Positions 6,272-10,258 of a stretch of 10,258 bases of DNA are shown piece by piece. This DNA comes from Candidatus Margulisiibacteriota bacterium. Its GTDB lineage: Bacteria; Margulisbacteria; WOR-1; JAUWWO01. Position numbers and translations under genes: made by a program. Position 1 is the first letter of the stretch; each line of letters opens with the position of its first letter. The stretch spans positions 1 to 10,258 of the forward strand of contig JAUWWO010000003.1 in assembly GCA_030616825.1 (NCBI GenBank), read 5' to 3'. Under the pieces are notes generated by a model. The model saw only the letters and a list, made by a program, of their open reading frames with translations, was not told where the DNA came from and did not search any database.

Positions 6272-7606
6272 TTGTTAAGACGATTACTCACAATTCTAAT
6301 CTTTATCTTTGTCTCCGCTGCGGGAGGATTGCTCCTTGGAGATTATGTATATACAAACCAAAGGTTTCCTTCGAACACCCATATAGAAAACATAGCGGTC
6401 TCTGGCCTTAAAGTCTCGGAAGTAATAGAAAAACTTAAACAGGCTGATGTTAATACCTCCAGTTTAAAATTCATAACGATATTTTCCTCAACCAAAAGGT
6501 ATGAGTATGCACCATCAGAGATAGGCGCATATATAAAACCGCGCACAAGTGCATATAAGGCGTTCAGAGCATCATATGAAAGCAGCTACCTTAAGGGAAT
6601 CCTCCGGCGTGTGCTGGGAGAGGAGCGGCGTCTAGTGCTGCCTCTGCAACTAGGTCTTGACGAAGATAAAGTAAGATCGGTCCTTAAAGAAGTAGCAGAG
6701 GGAATCGATATCCCCTCCCTGGAGGCGCAATGCATTCTCCTTGGAGGAGAAAGATATAAACTAACAAAAGAGAAAATTGGAAGAAGCGTAGCCATAGACG
6801 AAACCATAGCTCTCCTTAAAGATGCTTTTGCAAAGGGCAAAAAGAGCGCTCCCTTGATAGTAAAATCCGTTCCCCCCAGGGTACTAAAAAGGGAGCTTGT
6901 TTCTCATCCTCCTGCCCACTCAATAGCAAGGTATCAAACGCGATATGGCCGCCATGATTCTGAAAACAGGATTCACAACATTAAGCTAATGTCCTCGCTG
7001 CTAAATAATTACATAATACTTTCTGGAGAGACCTTTTCTCTCCTTAGCGTCGTCGGAGGAATAAGCAAAAAAGAGGGATACAAAGAAGCCCTGGTGATAG
7101 TAAGAGGAGAGCTTGTGCCTCAATACGGTGGTGGTGCATGTCAGGTGGCAACAACGCTGTACAACGCTGCAATGCTCGCAGATCTCGAGATTATGGAGAG
7201 AAGAAATCATGCAATCTATTTCTTCATTTACCCTCTTGGAAGGGATGCGGCTCTTTATTCCAGGGGCCTAGACCTAAAGCTTAAAAACAATACTAGCCAT
7301 CCCATAATGCTCCGAAGTTATGCAAGCGAGCAGGACTTCACCTTTGCCATATATGGAACCCCCACAGGAAAAACTGTAGAATTTTCTTCGCCAAAGATCA
7401 TTGTGAAGAAAGCGGGCCTTTTCTCATACGAGGTAAGCCGAGAGGCCTTTAGTTTTGATGCGTCCTTCTCCACAGTTGTTAAACGGGCCGTATCCATTGG
7501 AGACAAGGTTATAAAGACCGAGAAGATAAAAAGCTATTATAAATATGCTGGCGAGGGAAACTCAAGGATTGTAAGACAGGAGCTCGAGGAGCAGGATGAG
7601 CTGTGA
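6272..7606 (+). CDS. VanW-family protein with peptidoglycan-binding-like region
   Basis: This encodes 444 residues starting with TTG. AGGTG at 6262-6266 is the only Shine-Dalgarno-like site, and no ATG offers a better start. A membrane anchor or uncleaved signal (about residues 5-24) is followed by an alpha/beta region at about 40-200 that resembles the putative peptidoglycan-binding domain often found before VanW. The VanW domain then spans about 215-345. Its hallmarks are ARYQTRY, NYIILSGETFSL, and YGGGACQVATTLYNAA with G286-G288 and C290. ERRNHAIYFF, PLGRDAALYSRGLDLK and KNNTSHPI follow. A variable tail of about 100 residues ends in acidic residues. The biochemical role of VanW is not settled. 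The name comes from vancomycin-resistance clusters, but chromosomal copies like this are widespread and no other van gene is present, so resistance should not be inferred. It probably acts outside the inner membrane on the wall. Confidence 0.92.
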   Translation: MLRRLLTILIFIFVSAAGGLLLGDYVYTNQRFPSNTHIENIAVSGLKVSEVIEKLKQADVNTSSLKFITIFSSTKRYEYAPSEIGAYIKPRTSAYKAFRASYESSYLKGILRRVLGEERRLVLPLQLGLDEDKVRSVLKEVAEGIDIPSLEAQCILLGGERYKLTKEKIGRSVAIDETIALLKDAFAKGKKSAPLIVKSVPPRVLKRELVSHPPAHSIARYQTRYGRHDSENRIHNIKLMSSLLNNYIILSGETFSLLSVVGGISKKEGYKEALVIVRGELVPQYGGGACQVATTLYNAAMLADLEIMERRNHAIYFFIYPLGRDAALYSRGLDLKLKNNTSHPIMLRSYASEQDFTFAIYGTPTGKTVEFSSPKIIVKKAGLFSYEVSREAFSFDASFSTVVKRAVSIGDKVIKTEKIKSYYKYAGEGNSRIVRQELEEQDEL

Positions 7607-7612
7607 TATAAT
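7584..7612 (+). promoter_or_regulatory. hisC extended -10 promoter overlapping the vanW-family stop
   Basis: TGTGATATAATA (7602-7613 region) contains a perfect TATAAT at 7607-7612 with an upstream TG, and its TGA (7604-7606) is the stop codon of the preceding gene. The -35 is poor (TCGAGG at 7584-7589, 17-bp spacing), as is common with extended -10 promoters. The start should be near 7619, leaving a leader of about 20 nt with AAGGAG at 7627-7632. Confidence 0.6.
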
Positions 7613-7639
7613 AGCTTTGCCCCTTTAAGGAGAGCTTTC

Positions 7640-8728
7640 ATGGTGGACGAATCTATAAGAAAAGAAGTAAGTAAACTCAAGCCCTATGTGCCTGGAAAAT
7701 CGGCAAAAGAAGTGGAGATGGAGCTCAAAATCAGCAGTGTGATCAAACTCGCCTCAAACGAGAACCCGCTTGGTCCCTCCCCAAAGGCACTGGAATTAAT
7801 TCAAAAAAGGCTTAAGGATGTAGCTATCTATCCAGACCAAACTTATATTGAGCTCAGGGACGCGCTTGCGAAGAAGCTGGGAATCGACAAGGAGTGCTTA
7901 ATAATTGGAAACGGCTCTGATGAGATAATGCAGCTTTCTGCGGCAACGTTTCTCTCTGCTGGCGAGGAAGCCCTGATGTCTGAGAATACCTTCTCCACGT
8001 ATGAGTTCGCGACACGGCTCTTTGATGGAAATCCAGTATTTGTCCCGCTAAAGGATTACAAATATGACCTTCCCGGCTTTGCAGGAGCCCTGTCAAATAA
8101 AACGAAACTCGTGTGGCTGTGTAACCCAAACAATCCAACAGGGACGATATTTTCTAAAAAAGAGCTTGATGAATTTTTGTTAACCCTTCCCAAGAGTGTT
8201 ATTGTTGTGATCGACGAGGCATATAGCGAATACGTTGAGACCAGCGATTATCCAAAAAGCATCGAATACGTGAAAAAAGGGTTAAATGTAATAGTGCTTC
8301 GGACTTTTTCGAAAATATATGGACTGGCAGGGCTTCGTGTGGGATACGGAATTGCTAAGCCAGAGATAATAAAATATTTAAATCTGACAAAGCTTCCGTT
8401 CAACGTAAACAGAGTGGCAGCCGCAGGAGCACTGGCAGCAATGGAGGACAAAGACTTTGTAGCAAAAAGCCGGAAAATGAATTCTGAGGGGAAAAAGTAT
8501 TTATATTCCAGGCTCGATGGGCTAAAGTTAAAGTACCTAAAAACCGAGGCAAATTTTGTGTTCGCAGATGTGGGACGAAATACAGATAAGGTTTTTATGG
8601 AGCTGATGAAGCAAGGGGTAATTATAAGACCGCTGTCATCCTTTGGTTTCGGAGAAGCAATAAGGGTTACAATAGGAACAGAAGCGCAAAACAAAAGATT
8701 TATTGAGGCACTGAAGAAAGCACTGTAA
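7640..8728 (+). CDS. hisC: Histidinol-phosphate aminotransferase (class I/II aminotransferase)
   Basis: HisC converts imidazole acetol-phosphate and glutamate to histidinol-phosphate and 2-oxoglutarate, using PLP. The 362 residues match the family length. Signatures are KLASNENPLGPSP at 36-48, the GNGSDEI cofactor loop, NPNNPTG at 162-168, IDEAYSEYVE, and FSKIYGLAGLRVGYG with the PLP-binding lysine K225 and R233 in the following stretch. A C-terminal substrate arginine is expected in IRVTIGT. The ATG has AAGGAG (7627-7632) at 7-nt spacing. It is a single gene here, without other his genes. Relatives can also transaminate aromatic amino acids, so its true pathway could be Tyr/Phe synthesis. 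It converges with the minus-strand gene only 11 nt beyond its stop, with no visible terminator between. Confidence 0.93.
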   Translation: MVDESIRKEVSKLKPYVPGKSAKEVEMELKISSVIKLASNENPLGPSPKALELIQKRLKDVAIYPDQTYIELRDALAKKLGIDKECLIIGNGSDEIMQLSAATFLSAGEEALMSENTFSTYEFATRLFDGNPVFVPLKDYKYDLPGFAGALSNKTKLVWLCNPNNPTGTIFSKKELDEFLLTLPKSVIVVIDEAYSEYVETSDYPKSIEYVKKGLNVIVLRTFSKIYGLAGLRVGYGIAKPEIIKYLNLTKLPFNVNRVAAAGALAAMEDKDFVAKSRKMNSEGKKYLYSRLDGLKLKYLKTEANFVFADVGRNTDKVFMELMKQGVIIRPLSSFGFGEAIRVTIGTEAQNKRFIEALKKAL

Positions 8729-8739
8729 AAACCGGACCT

Positions 8740-9177
8740 CTACTTTATCTCTATCTTCTTCAGGAATTCAAGATATTCTTTCTCTTTTGCTTTTTCTCCT
8801 TCGATTTTGCCCTCGATATATTTGCCTTTTTCCAAGGCCTTGAAATAATGTTTGAATACTTTCCCGGCATCTCTATCTATATCAAAAGAAACTCCATAAA
8901 AATGGGCAGTTCCTGTCTCCAGCCAATATATAACAATATATTCCATTGTCCCTTTTTTTGAATATTCGTTTATGATGAAGAGTACCGAATTAAGCTCCTT
9001 ATCCATTTTTACCTCAATCTTTTCAGCGCCTCGAGTAGTTAAGGTAATATCTTTTTCCCCGGGGATATCCTTAAATATTGCCTCCGAATTTCTAATGCCC
9101 TTGTCCTTTTCCTCTCTGACCTTTTTGGTCTTGGTCAGATATAATATTGGAAGCCCCAAGCCAACTATGGACGACAC
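8740..9177 (-). CDS. Hypothetical protein, Lys/Glu-rich, family not recognised
   Basis: I choose GTG at 9175-9177 (145 residues) because AAGGAGGGG stands on the minus strand at 9192-9184 with proper spacing. An ATG at 9250-9252 would extend the protein by 25 residues (170 in all), but no Shine-Dalgarno precedes it. The extension looks codable, so the choice is uncertain. With the GTG start the N-terminus is a short hydrophobic stretch (SSIVGLGLPILYLT), too short for a confident signal peptide. The rest is a compact soluble-looking protein with a beta-like middle (MEYIVIYWLETGTAHFYGVSFD) and a Lys/Glu-rich C-terminal helix ending KKIEIK. I recognise no family, catalytic motif or membrane helix. 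It is convergent with hisC and divergent from gcvT. The opposite-strand frame of 98 codons here is Ser/Phe-rich shadow. Confidence 0.7.
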   Translation of the reverse strand: MSSIVGLGLPILYLTKTKKVREEKDKGIRNSEAIFKDIPGEKDITLTTRGAEKIEVKMDKELNSVLFIINEYSKKGTMEYIVIYWLETGTAHFYGVSFDIDRDAGKVFKHYFKALEKGKYIEGKIEGEKAKEKEYLEFLKKIEIK

Positions 9178-9245
9178 TTTATTCCCCTCCTTAAAGAGTT
9201 TAAGATGTCCAGCTATATATCGACAAAGGATTTCAAAAATTTCAG

Positions 9246-9274
9246 TTGACATAAAAATGTTTAGATAATATAAC
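9246..9274 (+). promoter_or_regulatory. Near-consensus gcvT promoter positioned for a leaderless mRNA
   Basis: A consensus TTGACA (9246-9251) and TATAAC (9269-9274) have an ideal 17-bp spacer. Transcription should start near 9281, only 3 nt before the gcvT ATG at 9284, and no Shine-Dalgarno is present. The -35 overlaps the alternative ATG of the minus-strand gene (9250-9252). Confidence 0.75.
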
Positions 9275-9283
9275 TACAACATA

Positions 9284-10258
9284 ATGCCCAAAAGAACTCC
9301 TCTTTATAATGAACACGTAAACTTAGGCGTAAAGATAATAGAATTCGCTGGCTTCGAGATGCCTGTTTCTTATTCCGGAATTGTGGAAGAACATAATGCA
9401 GTTCGAAATTCAGCAGGATTATTTGATATTGGCCATATGGGTATTGTAGAAATTTCGGGCTCTGACGCCCTACCCTTCATACAAAAACTAACGACTAATG
9501 ATGCATCTAATCTCGAAGAATTTAGGGCTCAATACTCTATTCTCTGTAATGAGCGTGGCGGGGTAATTGATGATATTTTAGTGTATCGTCTGCCTAAAAA
9601 TTTCATGGTGGTTGTAAACGCAGCTAACACTGAAAAGGACTTGAATTGGTTTCAAAAAAATACTCAAGGAGAGGTAAGGCTCGATCACAGAAAAGACCGC
9701 TGCTTGCTCTCTCTTCAGGGCCCAAAATCAGAGTTGATATTGTCAGGCAATTGTGATATTAATCTAAAGCCTTTGAAGCGAAATCATTTTGCTCGGGCAA
9801 TGGTCTTTGAAAAAAAATGTTTGATATCACGAACCGGCTATACAGGAGAAGACGGCTTCGAGTTGTTTGTTAATACGCTCGACGCTACAAGTATTTGGCG
9901 CTCCCTGCTTGAGGCGGGAAAGCCCCATGGGCTGCTTCCCTGCGGGCTCGGAGCAAGAGATTCTCTGAGGATCGAGGCAGCCTTACCATTATATGGCCAC
10001 GAATACACAGAAGATATCTCTCCTCTTGAGGCAGGCTATGGCTGGGCTGTTAAGTTTGAGCAGGGAGATTTTGTCGGAAAAGATGCCCTTCTAAAGCTTA
10101 AGGCAGAGGGGATAAAAAGAAGACTAGTTGGAATAGTTTTAAAAGAAAGGGCTATACCAAGAAAAGGATGCAAGGTTTTTGCAGATGCCGGATTAAAGGA
10201 GGTCCTCGGAGAGATAACAAGCGGAACTTTTTCTCCTGTGTTTAATAAGGCAATCGGA
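9284..10258 (+). CDS. gcvT: Glycine cleavage system T protein (aminomethyltransferase), 3' end missing
   Basis: The T protein takes the aminomethyl group from lipoylated H protein, releases ammonia and makes 5,10-methylene-tetrahydrofolate. The frame runs from the ATG at 9284 through the last base of the window, giving 325 residues; full-length proteins have about 360-370, so some 40 are missing. Signatures are TPLYNEH at 5-11, FAGFEMPVSY at 21-30, GLFDIGHMG at 45-53, LTTND at 69-73 and NERGGVIDDILVY at 89-101. D96 of this last motif fits the folate-contacting catalytic aspartate. GYTGEDGFEL (185-194) and GLGARDSLRIEAALPLYGHE (from 221) follow. No stop falls within the visible frame. Its promoter implies a leaderless transcript. 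Other gcv genes may lie beyond the edge; none is visible, and no glycine riboswitch could fit in a 3-nt leader. YgfZ-type relatives are less likely, given the full set of GcvT motifs. Confidence 0.96.
   Translation, partial: MPKRTPLYNEHVNLGVKIIEFAGFEMPVSYSGIVEEHNAVRNSAGLFDIGHMGIVEISGSDALPFIQKLTTNDASNLEEFRAQYSILCNERGGVIDDILVYRLPKNFMVVVNAANTEKDLNWFQKNTQGEVRLDHRKDRCLLSLQGPKSELILSGNCDINLKPLKRNHFARAMVFEKKCLISRTGYTGEDGFELFVNTLDATSIWRSLLEAGKPHGLLPCGLGARDSLRIEAALPLYGHEYTEDISPLEAGYGWAVKFEQGDFVGKDALLKLKAEGIKRRLVGIVLKERAIPRKGCKVFADAGLKEVLGEITSGTFSPVFNKAIG

Noticed and set aside
6272..7606. VanW-family gene as a vancomycin-resistance determinant
   Set aside because: No vanHAX, vanRS, vanY or vanZ is nearby, and VanW-domain proteins are common chromosomal proteins of unsettled function.
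8972..9268. 98-codon plus-strand frame opposite the minus-strand hypothetical gene
   Set aside because: Its Ser/Phe-rich composition, lack of a Shine-Dalgarno and position opposite a Lys/Glu-rich frame with a good Shine-Dalgarno mark it as a shadow.
9252..9283. Glycine riboswitch ahead of gcvT
   Set aside because: A near-consensus promoter ends 9 nt before the ATG, leaving only about 3 nt of leader. There is no room for an aptamer.

Overview
The window looks like chromosomal housekeeping and cell-envelope DNA from an uncultured diderm bacterium. An AsmA-family protein implies two membranes, and a VanW-family protein with a peptidoglycan-binding region implies a wall. EF-Tu, a tRNA-Thr resembling E. 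coli thrT, sigma-70 type promoters and strong Shine-Dalgarno sites all point to Bacteria. Moderate GC, mixed TTG/GTG/ATG starts and an EF-Tu with a cysteine cluster suggest a candidate-phylum genome (Margulisbacteria/WOR-1 or Omnitrophica-like). That placement is an impression, not a demonstrated assignment.

Layout. At 1-564 is the 3' end of an unrecognised beta-rich, probably exported protein, closed by a strong hairpin terminator. A promoter at 632-659 then drives a three-gene set: a two-helix membrane protein, a YbaK-type aminoacyl-tRNA deacylase and a YqeY (GatB-tail-like) protein. Next come a 606-residue AsmA-family envelope protein and a small exported SH3-like protein. pyrE follows, with a promoter placed so that its mRNA should be essentially leaderless. 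An 8-bp tandem repeat crosses the pyrE stop and runs to the first base of tRNA-Thr(GGT). Behind the tRNA lies tuf, with its own extended -10 promoter, a 24-bp imperfect inverted repeat downstream and a terminator. A TTG-started VanW-family gene and hisC follow; the hisC extended -10 overlaps the vanW-family stop codon. A minus-strand hypothetical gene converges on hisC. Upstream of it, pointing away, is gcvT, which has a near-consensus promoter only about 3 nt before its ATG and runs off the window end.

How the genes work together. Two physiological themes are visible. One is translation: tRNA-Thr, EF-Tu, the YbaK deacylase and YqeY. The other is the envelope: AsmA, the SH3-like exported protein, VanW and the small membrane protein. 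Between them sit single metabolic genes for pyrimidine synthesis (pyrE), histidine or aromatic transamination (hisC) and glycine cleavage (gcvT), away from their usual pathway partners. I see no phage, IS element, CRISPR array, toxin-antitoxin pair or recognisable defence system. The most interesting signals are regulatory and structural: two apparently leaderless promoters, two short repeat structures flanking the tRNA-tuf unit, and the EF-Tu cysteine cluster. All intergenic gaps are shorter than 300 bases.
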